Shown here: positions 29,832 to 37,441 of the stretch, piece by piece | Layout of the letters: the number at the start of each line of letters is the position of its first letter | How positions within the stretch are numbered: the first letter of the stretch is position 1 | Assembly: GCF_009846525.1 (NCBI RefSeq) | Contig: NZ_CP024621.1 | Span: forward strand, 682,001-746,000 | Reading direction: 5' to 3' | DNA: 64,000 bases | DNA from: Halomonas meridiana | GTDB taxonomy: Bacteria > Pseudomonadota > Gammaproteobacteria > Pseudomonadales > Halomonadaceae | Program-made: the position numbers and the translations under genes | The notes under the pieces: generated by a model | The model's database searches: none | What the model saw: the letters and a program-made list of their open reading frames with translations, nothing else | Told to the model about the DNA's origin: nothing

Positions 29832-31093
29832 GTAAGCGTGTGGGCAATAGTGTGGGCAATGGCGTGAGTGAACTGGAGAGCCGCCTGCTGAAAACCGGCG
29901 CGGAGCGCCTGGCGCTGCTGGGCAAACACGCCGAGCGCCTCATGCAGGGCTATACCCGCGACGACGTACCGCTGGAAGGCCTGAGTGACGGTGCGCTGCG
30001 CAAGCTGCTGGCAGCCCGCGTGCTGTGGCGGCCCGACGAGCAAAGCGGCGTGAAGCTCTCGCCCAAGGTGCGCGACCTGATCGCCGAAATGCTCGCCGAC
30101 GAAACCCGCCGCCACGTCAATGCCGACGTAGCGGAAACCCTGGAGCTGATTCGTAGCCAGATAGAGAGCTACCGGGAAGCGCGCAGCAAAGGCGAACACT
30201 GGCGGCAAGAGCAGCAGCTACTGCGCCTGCGCCAGGAAGTGGACGACCTCAACGGCCGCTTTGCCGACGCCATCGACAGCCTGTGGCAGCGGCTGAATAG
30301 CGATTTCGGCTTCGTCAGCCAGCTCAACGACAAGATCCGCGAGAACGACCGCGCCCAAAAGCAGATCGTGCGGCTACTCGATGGCCTCGCGCTGATCGAC
30401 TTCGACGAGCTAATCGAACTGGTGGGTAGCGACGGCAGCCTGCGCAAGTTGCTCATCAGCCAGCTTCAGAACCGCCTGAGTCACCACTACACCAGCCTGC
30501 GGGAAGTGCAGCGTCGGCTGATCGACCTCATGGCGCGCTTCCGCAAGCAGCAGGCCCGCAGCCGCTTGATGACCGGCATGGCTGCCTTCATGCGCGAACA
30601 CCCCGGCTTTGTGCCCGGCAACTACGCCCAGCGTAGCGAGGTGCCCGCGCTCTTCAACCGCGCCACCCCGCTCAACCCCGCCGCCGCCCCGGCGCTAGAC
30701 CGTGCCCTGGATACCCGCGTACTGGCCGAGCTGCTGCATGACCTGCCCGCCCCACGCCACGCCGCACAAAACGTCGCGGTCGCCAACCCCGTACAACCCG
30801 CCGAAGAGAGCCTGGCCGCCGCCCGCCAGCAAGCGCTCAAGCAGGACGTGGAACGCTTCTACCTCGCAGTGCTCGATCAGCCGCCTACCGAACCGGTCAG
30901 CGCCCTGGCGTACCTGCAAGAGAGCGGCCTGGAGTGGGCGGACGAGATTTGGTTGTTCCAAGTCATTGCCGAGTACCAAGGGCTGCCGCGCAGCGAACAG
31001 CAGGCCTTCCGCCTGCAGCAAGAGGAGAGCAAGGCCAGCGCCTATAACGACCTGCGGCTGATTCACGATGTGGCCCTGGCGGTGGCGGTATGA
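29828..31093 (+). CDS. jetA: MukF/JetA-like kleisin of the Wadjet-type condensin
   Basis: 421 mostly helical residues starting with GTG that overlaps the jetB stop. The N-terminal half (ESRLLKTGAERLALLGKHAE, then KLLAARVLWRPDEQSGVKLS) resembles a winged-helix domain. The middle is long helical with EQQLLRLRQEVDDLNGRFAD, and the C-terminal third again looks like a winged helix. This matches the kleisin MukF/MksF/JetA, which bridges the SMC heads. It overlaps jetD by ATGA. The assignment rests mainly on operon position and layout. Confidence 0.7.
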   Translation: MSKRVGNSVGNGVSELESRLLKTGAERLALLGKHAERLMQGYTRDDVPLEGLSDGALRKLLAARVLWRPDEQSGVKLSPKVRDLIAEMLADETRRHVNADVAETLELIRSQIESYREARSKGEHWRQEQQLLRLRQEVDDLNGRFADAIDSLWQRLNSDFGFVSQLNDKIRENDRAQKQIVRLLDGLALIDFDELIELVGSDGSLRKLLISQLQNRLSHHYTSLREVQRRLIDLMARFRKQQARSRLMTGMAAFMREHPGFVPGNYAQRSEVPALFNRATPLNPAAAPALDRALDTRVLAELLHDLPAPRHAAQNVAVANPVQPAEESLAAARQQALKQDVERFYLAVLDQPPTEPVSALAYLQESGLEWADEIWLFQVIAEYQGLPRSEQQAFRLQQEESKASAYNDLRLIHDVALAVAV

Positions 31094-31959
31094 ACCTGCC
31101 CAGCCGCGCACGGGCAGGGCTCAACGGCGTGGCCCGGGAACTCAACCGCCAGCCTACGGTGGAGAAGCCCCGCCGCCAGTGGGTAGACGACGTCGTCGCC
31201 TGGTGCCGCCAGCAGGATATCGACCTCGGTATGCGGCTTTCCAGCCAAGCCCTACGCTTCGATACCGAGCTGCTGGCGCAGATCGATAGCGTTCTGGCCA
31301 GCGCCCACCTCGCCCCGCTGGGCCGCTCGCTCAGCGGCCTAACCAGCAGCGCCCAGGCGAAAGAAGGCGTGGAAGAAGATAAGGCAACCCGCGAAAGCCC
31401 CCGTGCGCGGCGGGTACTCGTCAGCTTTCCGCCGCAGCCAACAGCCGGGCTTGCCAACGAGCCACGCGCTATTCGTGATGTAGATGTAATGGGGCTAAAG
31501 CTGAGCGCGTTCAGCGCTCTAATACAGGTCGAAAACCTCGACAGCTTCTATGAGTTTTCGCTGGAAAACCCCGCACTAAGCGGCTATTCAAACCCGTTGG
31601 TCGTCTACCGCGGCGACAGCCACTACGGCGGTGGCTTTGCCTTACTCGCCGAGGCATGGCGCAAAACCCGCCGAGCACACATCTATGCCGGTGACTTCGA
31701 TGTTAAAGGTGTCACGCTAGCGCTCGACAGCAACGCCACTCACTTGCTCCTGCCCACTATCGAATGGCTTACCCAAAATGCCACGCCGCTGCACATGCCC
31801 GCCGAACAGTTTCCCTATCAGCGTAGGCTGCGTAAGCACCTTGCTGCGCTGCCGTCTGCTCATCCATTGGGTGATTACCTGACGTTGTTGCTGGAAAAGC
31901 AGCGGGGGTTAAAGCAGCAGTGGTTTGGTGGGGAGATGCTTTGTGTGGGGCTTCGGTAG
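31090..31959 (+). CDS. jetD: Toprim-fold nuclease subunit JetD/MksG, short form
   Basis: 289 residues. A basic N-terminal part of about 125 residues is followed by a Toprim-like domain with the catalytic Glu148 in LIQVENLDSFYEF and the DxD pair Asp202/Asp204 in IYAGDFDVKGV. A glycine-rich turn lies between them. In known Wadjet systems JetD cuts the extruded plasmid. Known JetD proteins are nearer 380-400 residues with a larger N-terminal arm domain, so this one looks reduced. Last gene of the operon; the sequence turns AT-rich just after it. Confidence 0.75.
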   Translation: MNLPSRARAGLNGVARELNRQPTVEKPRRQWVDDVVAWCRQQDIDLGMRLSSQALRFDTELLAQIDSVLASAHLAPLGRSLSGLTSSAQAKEGVEEDKATRESPRARRVLVSFPPQPTAGLANEPRAIRDVDVMGLKLSAFSALIQVENLDSFYEFSLENPALSGYSNPLVVYRGDSHYGGGFALLAEAWRKTRRAHIYAGDFDVKGVTLALDSNATHLLLPTIEWLTQNATPLHMPAEQFPYQRRLRKHLAALPSAHPLGDYLTLLLEKQRGLKQQWFGGEMLCVGLR

Positions 31960-32284
31960 TAGCAATTTTGTTTGTGCTGCCAATCAAGCTCACGATTTTC
32001 CTTGGTTGGTTGCCAACGGGCTCATCAGCGTAGTAGACCTGATGCCCACAGCGTAGTAGTGTTTTTCTAGGCTGAATTATTAGGTAGAGCAAAATGATCC
32101 AGTATGTGACTTTTAGATATGCCATCTATTTTTTCTTTGCCTTCAGGCGAATCAGTGGGATAGAGTCACATAAGCTTGTTTCATAACCTCAATGAATGAG
32201 CGGCCACGTTTACTGAGGTTATGTAGCCTTTTGAATAATCACTGTTAGGTGGAATGCATTTTTGCACTTTAAAATAAGGTAAAT
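31960..32284 (+). other. AT-rich intergenic stretch with a 10-base inverted repeat
   Basis: 325 bases with no gene I can support. It holds a perfect inverted repeat CATAACCTCA (32182-32191) / TGAGGTTATG (32214-32223) with a 22-base centre. It also holds an 11-base direct repeat CAGCGTAGTAG at 32026-32036 and 32049-32059. GTTAGGT at about 32246 resembles an integron core site, but no partner box was found. The base composition falls sharply here compared with the Wadjet-like operon. Confidence 0.4.
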
Positions 32285-32800
32285 ATGGAAAATAATAATG
32301 GGTTAGAAGGAAGGGATTGCGTTCCTTTCTTTAATAAAGATAGAAATCAAATTATTTTTGAGTTCTGTTATTTGGTTTTTCTGTTTGTTGCAGCTTGCGT
32401 AACAATTTTTATCTTACAGATTAAATCTCATGAGCTTGGAATAAATCACAATAACAAACTTGCTTTATTTGCTCTTCTTGGAGGTTTTTTAGGCGGATGG
32501 GTCTATGACGCAAAGTGGTTTTATCGAGTTACTGCTCGTGGTAAGCATGATCAATATGGCTTTTCTTGGCAACCTCATAAATTTTATTGGAGAGTCATGA
32601 CGCCATTTTTGTCAGCATTGGTAGCCTTTTCAACTTATATGCTACTTGATTCTGGCCTACTTCCTGTTGAATTAAAAAATAAAGATTCTGCTAAAGTAGC
32701 AATTTCAATCTGTTTTGTTCTTGGTTATTTTTCAGATCTTGTTTTAAGTCGGCTAGCTAAATGGGCAGAAAAAATCGTTCCCAAGGTAACAAATGAATAA
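32285..32800 (+). CDS. unknown four-helix membrane protein
   Basis: 171 residues, family not recognised. Four likely membrane helices at about 24-46, 57-73, 103-122 and 137-155. A conserved-looking cytoplasmic loop after helix 2 reads GGWVYDAKWFYRV, followed by HDQYGFSWQPHKFYWRV, rich in aromatic and basic residues. AAGG lies just upstream of the ATG. It overlaps the HIT-family gene by 8 bases, so the two are likely translated together and may work together. Codon use is strongly AT-rich, unlike the flanking genes, which suggests transfer. Confidence 0.75.
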   Translation: MENNNGLEGRDCVPFFNKDRNQIIFEFCYLVFLFVAACVTIFILQIKSHELGINHNNKLALFALLGGFLGGWVYDAKWFYRVTARGKHDQYGFSWQPHKFYWRVMTPFLSALVAFSTYMLLDSGLLPVELKNKDSAKVAISICFVLGYFSDLVLSRLAKWAEKIVPKVTNE

Positions 32801-33425
32801 GTGTAATATATGCAGTGAGCTTAATGATGACATGGTCAATATCCCTAGTGACTATGCTAATATTGTTAAATCCAAAAGAAATATAATTTTATCCTCTAAA
32901 GATTTGGTGGTTCTGCCAAGTTTTGGGCCTTTGAATAACAGTCATGTGATGATTGTTCCAAGAGACCATTTTTTTAATTTTTATTCTTTATCACGAGACT
33001 GTTCAAAGCAAGTTGAATTCTTATTAGATAAGCTTAAAGAAGGTTTTTTTAATTCTTTTGAGGAGGATTTGGTTTTTTTTGAAAGCGGAGCTGGAGCCAA
33101 TAGTAATCATTCTGGTGGTTGTATTGTTCATGCTCATATTCATTGTGTTGTTCAAAGCAAAGAGTTTGAGCGTAGTTTGTTTAAAGAGGTAGAGCTTGAG
33201 GAGATCAATGATAAAACTACCTTTGATGTTCAGAAAGGTTATATTTGGTATAAGGCGGCTGATGGTAAAGAGTATTTGAAGAACAACCCTCTTTTGCCAT
33301 CTCAATTTTTACGATACTTATATATGCAAAGCTCCAGTACTCCTGCATCATGGAATTGGCGCCGAAATATTGATGTTGGTGGTATGCAATCAGTTATTGA
33401 TACTTATCGTAAGATTTTTATCTGA
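32793..33425 (+). CDS. HIT-family protein (nucleotidyl hydrolase/transferase fold)
   Basis: 210 residues. The histidine triad is clear: His113, His115 and His117 in VHAHIHCVV, fitting H-x-H-x-H with hydrophobic x. The N-terminal Cys4/Cys7 pair (CNIC) is common in zinc-binding HIT proteins. The lead-in PSFGPLNNSHVMIVPRDHF matches the fold's strand before the helix. Members act on nucleotide phosphate esters such as dinucleoside polyphosphates or AMP conjugates; the substrate here is unknown. It is translationally coupled to the membrane protein upstream. AT-rich. Confidence 0.8.
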   Translation: MNKCNICSELNDDMVNIPSDYANIVKSKRNIILSSKDLVVLPSFGPLNNSHVMIVPRDHFFNFYSLSRDCSKQVEFLLDKLKEGFFNSFEEDLVFFESGAGANSNHSGGCIVHAHIHCVVQSKEFERSLFKEVELEEINDKTTFDVQKGYIWYKAADGKEYLKNNPLLPSQFLRYLYMQSSSTPASWNWRRNIDVGGMQSVIDTYRKIFI

Positions 33426-33430
33426 CAAGT

Positions 33431-33500
33431 TGCTTAAGCGGAAAAACAAAAGTTGGCCATCACTCCACGATTATAACCAACCATTATTTTCTGCTTAGCA
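33431..33500 (+). repeat. imperfect 70-base inverted repeat after the HIT gene
   Basis: Outer arms TGCTTAAGCGGAAAA (33431-33445) and TTTTCTGCTTAGCA (33487-33500) pair with one bulged base and one mismatch. Inner arms GTTGG (33452) and CCAAC (33477) also pair. The layout recalls an integron attC hairpin, but the usual GTTRRRY/RYYYAAC boxes are missing at the ends. It could be a terminator or a mobile-cassette remnant. Confidence 0.4.
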
Positions 33501-33527
33501 AGGTGATATGCGACAAGGTCGAAGATA

Positions 33528-34206
33528 ATGAAAGTTAGAAGTTTGATAAAAATTATAGAGAGTGTGGACGGAGGTGTTCATCTAACCTTCTTCCGACCAT
33601 CATTGTCGCTGCCATATGCGGCTAGAGACAAAGAGCATGCAATAGAAGTGGCTCGCCGATTTTGTCTTGAAACTATCGATAGAGAGGGGCGTCCTTGGGT
33701 TGAGTTTTGGAAAGGCGGGGGGTAGGCGTTACGTTAACTGCCCAGAAGGTTTTGTCAAACTGCCCATTGATATTTGGTGCTGTAAGCTAACAGGTGAGGC
33801 CTGCAGTATCCAAGCTAGTGTCAATCCTGAAGATGAACCAGGGTTTAGGCATGGCTGCCATGCTGATAGTGATAAGCAGGATAAAATCCTCAAAACGATA
33901 CGAACAGGCAAGTACGATGGTTTTCATCACGTTCCGGGTCGCTCTCTGTGCATTGCTTGTGAAGAAAAAGGAGGAAAAAAAGAGTCGTTTTATTATCACT
34001 TCCCTTGGGAGTTTGCTGAGCTAGATGTAGCTATCGGCCAAACGTACGAAGAAACTATTGGATTGCTAGCTAAAAATGGTATTTCTCTTAGTTATGTCAT
34101 GTGCCCCCTTTGTGCTTCTTGTTGCTATGAAGAAGCGGTTCGCTTCGATCCCGGTTTGCATGGGCAGCTAAAAGTGCTCGAATTTGATGCATATTTTCGC
34201 TCTTGA
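33528..34206 (+). pseudogene. unknown Cys-rich protein, reading frame split at a G run
   Basis: Two overlapping frames: 33528-33725 (65 residues, ending WVEFWKGGG) and a second frame open from a TTG at 33667 to 34206 that gives NCPEGFVKLPIDIWCCKL and onward. They meet at six G (33717-33722); with five G they join into one protein of about 225 residues. The second part has many Cys in pairs (CC, CIAC, CPLCASCC), suggesting metal binding. Family not recognised. The second part has no good start of its own. Either a sequencing error, a true frameshift, or two coupled genes. AT-rich like its neighbours. Confidence 0.55.
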
Positions 34207-34451
34207 ATTGCATAACAATTCGCGTCACTCGTACGTAACGAGCGCTGTAGAGATCTGATTTTATGGTTTTAACACTAAATGCAGTAATCACAGGCTGCAT
34301 TCGATAAACATAGCAGTACGTATATAGATCTCAATTGCATTAATGCACGCCTGATATTTATTGTACAAGCACTGCCATTTTAAATTTAGCTAATTGACAA
34401 TCCGGTGCCTTAATCCTAAAACGAGTGAATAAATGAGGCTGCAAATAAGCT
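34207..34451 (+). other. AT-rich spacer with small inverted repeats, no gene seen
   Basis: 245 bases closing the AT-rich segment. It starts with GAATTG-CATAA-CAATTC (34205-34221) and then CTCGT/ACGAG, small hairpins after the Cys-rich gene. No coding region was recognised. GC content rises again at the start of rnz. Confidence 0.35.
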
Positions 34452-35414
34452 ATGAACCTACTCTTCCTCGGCACCTCCGCCGGTGTACCCACCAAAAGCA
34501 GAAACGTATCCGGCATCGCATTACGCGAGAGCAAAGGGAAGGGCTGGTACCTGATTGATTGTGGTGAGGGCACCCAGCATCAGGTTTTGCACACAAAGCT
34601 GTCGTTTCATTCATTGAAAGCCATCTTGATTACCCACGTACACGGCGACCACTGCTATGGGCTGCCGGGCATTCTGGCCAGTGCGGCCATGGGCGGGCGC
34701 ACAGCACCACTGACCATTGTGGCACCAAAGGGTATTCAAACCTGGTTGGAAGCCACGTGTGCGGTCACACAGCTTTGCTTACCCTTTGCTCTGGAATTTA
34801 TCTGCTCCGATGATCTGCCCAGCGTTGAGTTTGAGAATATGGCGGTGGCGACGTTTGCGCTTTCCCACCGCGTGCCGTGCTATGCCTATGCGTTCGCCGA
34901 GCGCAACGTGGATGCTGCCCTGGACGTGGATAAATTAGATCAGCAAGGCATTCCCAGAGGGCCGTTGTGGGGGCAGTTGAAACAGGGGAGGGATGTGGCG
35001 TTTGAAGGCAAGCAGCTGCGCAGCCAGGATTATCTGATGTTCAAACACGCCCCCAGAAAAGTGGTGATTGCCGGAGACAACGACCGGCCTGAGTTGTTGG
35101 CAGAGGCGTGCGCCGGGGCGCAGGTATTGGTGCACGAAGCCACCTACACCGAAGAAATGGCCGAGAAGGCTGGTGAGGTAGGGCATAGCTACGGCAAGCA
35201 GGTGGCGGCGTTTGCTCAAGCCATCAAGCTGCCCAACTTGGTGCTCACCCACTTCAGCCCTCGTTATCCGCTTATCTCCCATACCTCGCCCTCCATTGAG
35301 GATATCCGCAAAGAGGCACAAAGCGTCTATTCAGGCGCGCTCTACATGGCGCGGGATTTTGGCGAATACAGTTTGGAAAAGGCGGGCCAGTTGACTGAAC
35401 TGCCGTACGAATAG
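34452..35414 (+). CDS. rnz: ribonuclease Z / RNase BN-like metallo-beta-lactamase
   Basis: 320 residues of the RNase Z family, zinc nucleases that trim tRNA 3' ends and other RNAs. It begins with MNLLFLGTSAGVPTKSRNVS, has the metal motif THVHGDHCYGLPG (HxHxDH), the downstream metal ligands around VIAGDN and VHEATY, and LTHFSPRYP near the C-terminus. ATG 34452 directly gives the family N-terminus. First normal-GC gene after the AT-rich insert; it stands alone. Confidence 0.92.
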   Translation: MNLLFLGTSAGVPTKSRNVSGIALRESKGKGWYLIDCGEGTQHQVLHTKLSFHSLKAILITHVHGDHCYGLPGILASAAMGGRTAPLTIVAPKGIQTWLEATCAVTQLCLPFALEFICSDDLPSVEFENMAVATFALSHRVPCYAYAFAERNVDAALDVDKLDQQGIPRGPLWGQLKQGRDVAFEGKQLRSQDYLMFKHAPRKVVIAGDNDRPELLAEACAGAQVLVHEATYTEEMAEKAGEVGHSYGKQVAAFAQAIKLPNLVLTHFSPRYPLISHTSPSIEDIRKEAQSVYSGALYMARDFGEYSLEKAGQLTELPYE

Positions 35415-35456
35415 CCGATGTCACCGTGCCACTTCTTTGATAGCCCAACGGGTAGA

Positions 35457-35873
35457 TCAGTCGCGGCAATAGCCTTCACCTGTTTTAACTATTAGGCAGT
35501 CCTCTTTCTCCAATAGCCATTTCATACCGGTGGCTTCGCCATCGCCAGCTCGGAGCAGGTGTTGGCCGTCCTCGCGGTTGAAGCGGATGCACTCGGCGGT
35601 TGCTTGGCCTTCGAAGGTGCCGCGTTGATCGGCATCCAGGCCATACTGCATTTCAAGTAGGTAGTGGCCGGGGCCTGCAGGCTCGTCCTTGCTGATGTCC
35701 AGGAATAACCCTTCTACGCCAATCCATCGGCCAATCCATTGATCGGTTAGCTGATGGTGGGGCGGGTGTTGCTCGGTTGCCGTGTCCGGAGCAGGTGCGC
35801 TAGGTGACGCGGTGTTGCTGCTGCACCCGCTTAATAGCAACACGGCGATGAGTGCTAACGCGGCTTTTTCCAT
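35457..35873 (-). CDS. putative lipoprotein of unknown function
   Basis: About 138 residues. A hydrophobic signal ends in the lipobox LLLSGCSS, so it is probably attached to a membrane on the periplasmic side. A Pro/Ala/His-rich linker follows, then a small beta-rich domain with WIGRWIGVEGLFLDI and a late Cys pair (EDCLIVKTGEGYC). GGAGG six bases before ATG 35873 supports this start over an ATG at 35888. No family recognised. It is divergent from the DsbA-like gene. Confidence 0.75.
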   Translation of the reverse strand: MEKAALALIAVLLLSGCSSNTASPSAPAPDTATEQHPPHHQLTDQWIGRWIGVEGLFLDISKDEPAGPGHYLLEMQYGLDADQRGTFEGQATAECIRFNREDGQHLLRAGDGEATGMKWLLEKEDCLIVKTGEGYCRD

Positions 35874-35968
35874 GGTGGCCTCCGTCATCGGTACTGCCGT
35901 TACTTGCTATATACACGTACCATGCTGTTAGTTGGATCGAATGTTGGAATATGTCGAAGAGGAGTTCC

Positions 35969-36625
35969 ATGATGCAAAAGGTAAGAATCGACCTGGTATC
36001 CGACGTGGCCTGCCCGTGGTGCGCCATTGGCTACCGGCGTTTGGAGCAAGCGCTAGAGACACTCAAGGGCGAGATCGACGTTGAGCTGGTCTGGCAGCCT
36101 TTTGAGCTGAACCGCGATATGCCGCCTGAAGGCGAGCCGATTCTGGAGCACTTGTGCCGCAAGTATGGCAAAGACGCGGCCACCATGGAGCAGTCCCAGC
36201 GCGAGATTATGGCCGCCGCTGAAGAGCTTGGCCTGAATTTCCGGGGTGCCCTGGAACGTCGGGCGAACAATACCTTCGCTGCCCACCGCGTGCTGGCGTG
36301 GGCCGGAACGCAACACCAAGAAACGGCACTTCAGCTGGCTCTATTTGAGGCCTACTTCGGTGAAGCGAAAAACCCCGCCGATCCAGCGGTGCTTCGTGAG
36401 AAGGCCATTGAGGTTGGGCTGGACGGTGACACCGCCGAAGCCATTGCCCGTTCTGACCAATACACGGAGGAAGTACGCGAGGCAGAACAGCGCTTTATGG
36501 ACGCGGGGGTGAGCGCGGTGCCGGGCTTTATCCTCGATGGCCGCTACCTGATCTCGGGTGCCCAGCCCGCCGATGTGTTGGTCGATGCGCTGCGTCAGGT
36601 GGCCGAAGAGAACGCTAACAGCTAA
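35969..36625 (+). CDS. DsbA-family oxidoreductase (FrnE-like)
   Basis: About 218 residues of the thioredoxin-fold DsbA/FrnE family. The active-site CPWC lies near the N-terminus (DVACPWCAIGYRRLE), the helical insertion follows, and the cis-Pro loop is GVSAVPGFILDGRYLISGAQ. There is no signal peptide, so it is likely cytoplasmic, as FrnE proteins are. AAGAGGAG just upstream of an ATGATG pair sets the start at 35969 or 35972; the longer open frame is not used. Confidence 0.88.
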   Translation: MMQKVRIDLVSDVACPWCAIGYRRLEQALETLKGEIDVELVWQPFELNRDMPPEGEPILEHLCRKYGKDAATMEQSQREIMAAAEELGLNFRGALERRANNTFAAHRVLAWAGTQHQETALQLALFEAYFGEAKNPADPAVLREKAIEVGLDGDTAEAIARSDQYTEEVREAEQRFMDAGVSAVPGFILDGRYLISGAQPADVLVDALRQVAEENANS

Positions 36626-36636
36626 TGTGTGAGAAG

Positions 36637-36654
36637 CCCCGCCTGAAGGCGGGG
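36637..36654 (+). other. short GC hairpin after the DsbA-like gene
   Basis: CCCCGCC / GGCGGGG with a TGAA loop, 12 bases after the stop codon. It lacks a T run. It may weakly end the transcript before the racemase gene. Confidence 0.35.
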
Positions 36655-36705
36655 TAGCACTCTCAGCCTATCCTTTTCCAAGCCCCAACCTGTGAACGCA
36701 TCTCT

Positions 36706-37401
36706 ATGAAAACCATTGGCTTAATCGGCGGTATGAGCTGGGAATCCACGCAGACGTATTACCGCCTCATCAACCAGCATGTGCGCACGGCGTTGGGCGG
36801 GCTGCATTCGGCCAAGGTGGTGCTGTACAGCGTCGATTTTGCCGAGATAGAGGCGCTGCAGCACCAAGGCAACTGGCAGGCTACCGCTGAGATACTGGCG
36901 GCGGCGGGTAAAGCGGTCGAGGCGGCAGGGGCCGATTTCATGGTGCTGTGTACCAACACCATGCACAAGGTGGCCGAGCCGCTGGAAGCGGCGGTCTCCA
37001 TTCCGCTGCTGCATATCGCCGATGCCACGGCCCAGGTGCTGCAACAACAGGGCATTAACTGCGTGGGGCTGCTCGGCACGCGGTTCACCATGGAGCAGGC
37101 GTTTTATATCGAGCGCCTGCAGCGTCAAGGCATCGAGGTGGTGGTACCCACCGAGCCACAGCGCGAGCGCGTGCACTCGGTGATTTATCAAGAGCTGTGC
37201 CTGGGCGTGGTAAAGGCAGATGCCAAAGCTGACTATTTGGAGATCGTCGCTTCGCTGGCTGAGCGCGGCGCGCAGGGCGTGATTTTAGGCTGTACAGAGA
37301 TTGGCCTGCTGATTCAGCAAGCCGATACGAGCGTGCCGCTGTTCGATACCACTGAGATCCACGCGGAGCAGGCGGTTCAGCGGGCGTTAGGGCGTGGTTA
37401 G
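36706..37401 (+). CDS. aspartate/glutamate racemase family protein
   Basis: 231 residues of the Asp/Glu racemase family, which use two Cys for proton transfer without a cofactor. Both Cys motifs are present: VLCTNTMHK in the first half and ILGCTEIGLL in the second. The N-terminus TIGLIGGMSWESTQTYYR is typical of the YgeA branch. The substrate could be a range of D-amino acids. It appears to be a single-gene unit. Confidence 0.9.
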   Translation: MKTIGLIGGMSWESTQTYYRLINQHVRTALGGLHSAKVVLYSVDFAEIEALQHQGNWQATAEILAAAGKAVEAAGADFMVLCTNTMHKVAEPLEAAVSIPLLHIADATAQVLQQQGINCVGLLGTRFTMEQAFYIERLQRQGIEVVVPTEPQRERVHSVIYQELCLGVVKADAKADYLEIVASLAERGAQGVILGCTEIGLLIQQADTSVPLFDTTEIHAEQAVQRALGRG

Positions 37402-37441
37402 TCAGTCACTGACGTCCTCGCCCCTTTTGTGACAGTCAGCA

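Noticed and set aside
31769..32125. Minus-strand open frame of 118 codons over the jetD end and the following spacer
   Set aside because: Half of it is antisense to jetD, it has no ribosome site, and the product has no recognisable features.
32240..34230. Integron cassette array with attC sites in the AT-rich segment
   Set aside because: The small AT-rich genes on one strand and the hairpins between them suggested cassettes, and GTTAGGT occurs at about 32246. But no matched RYYYAAC/GTTRRRY pair brackets any of the hairpins, and no integrase gene is in the window.
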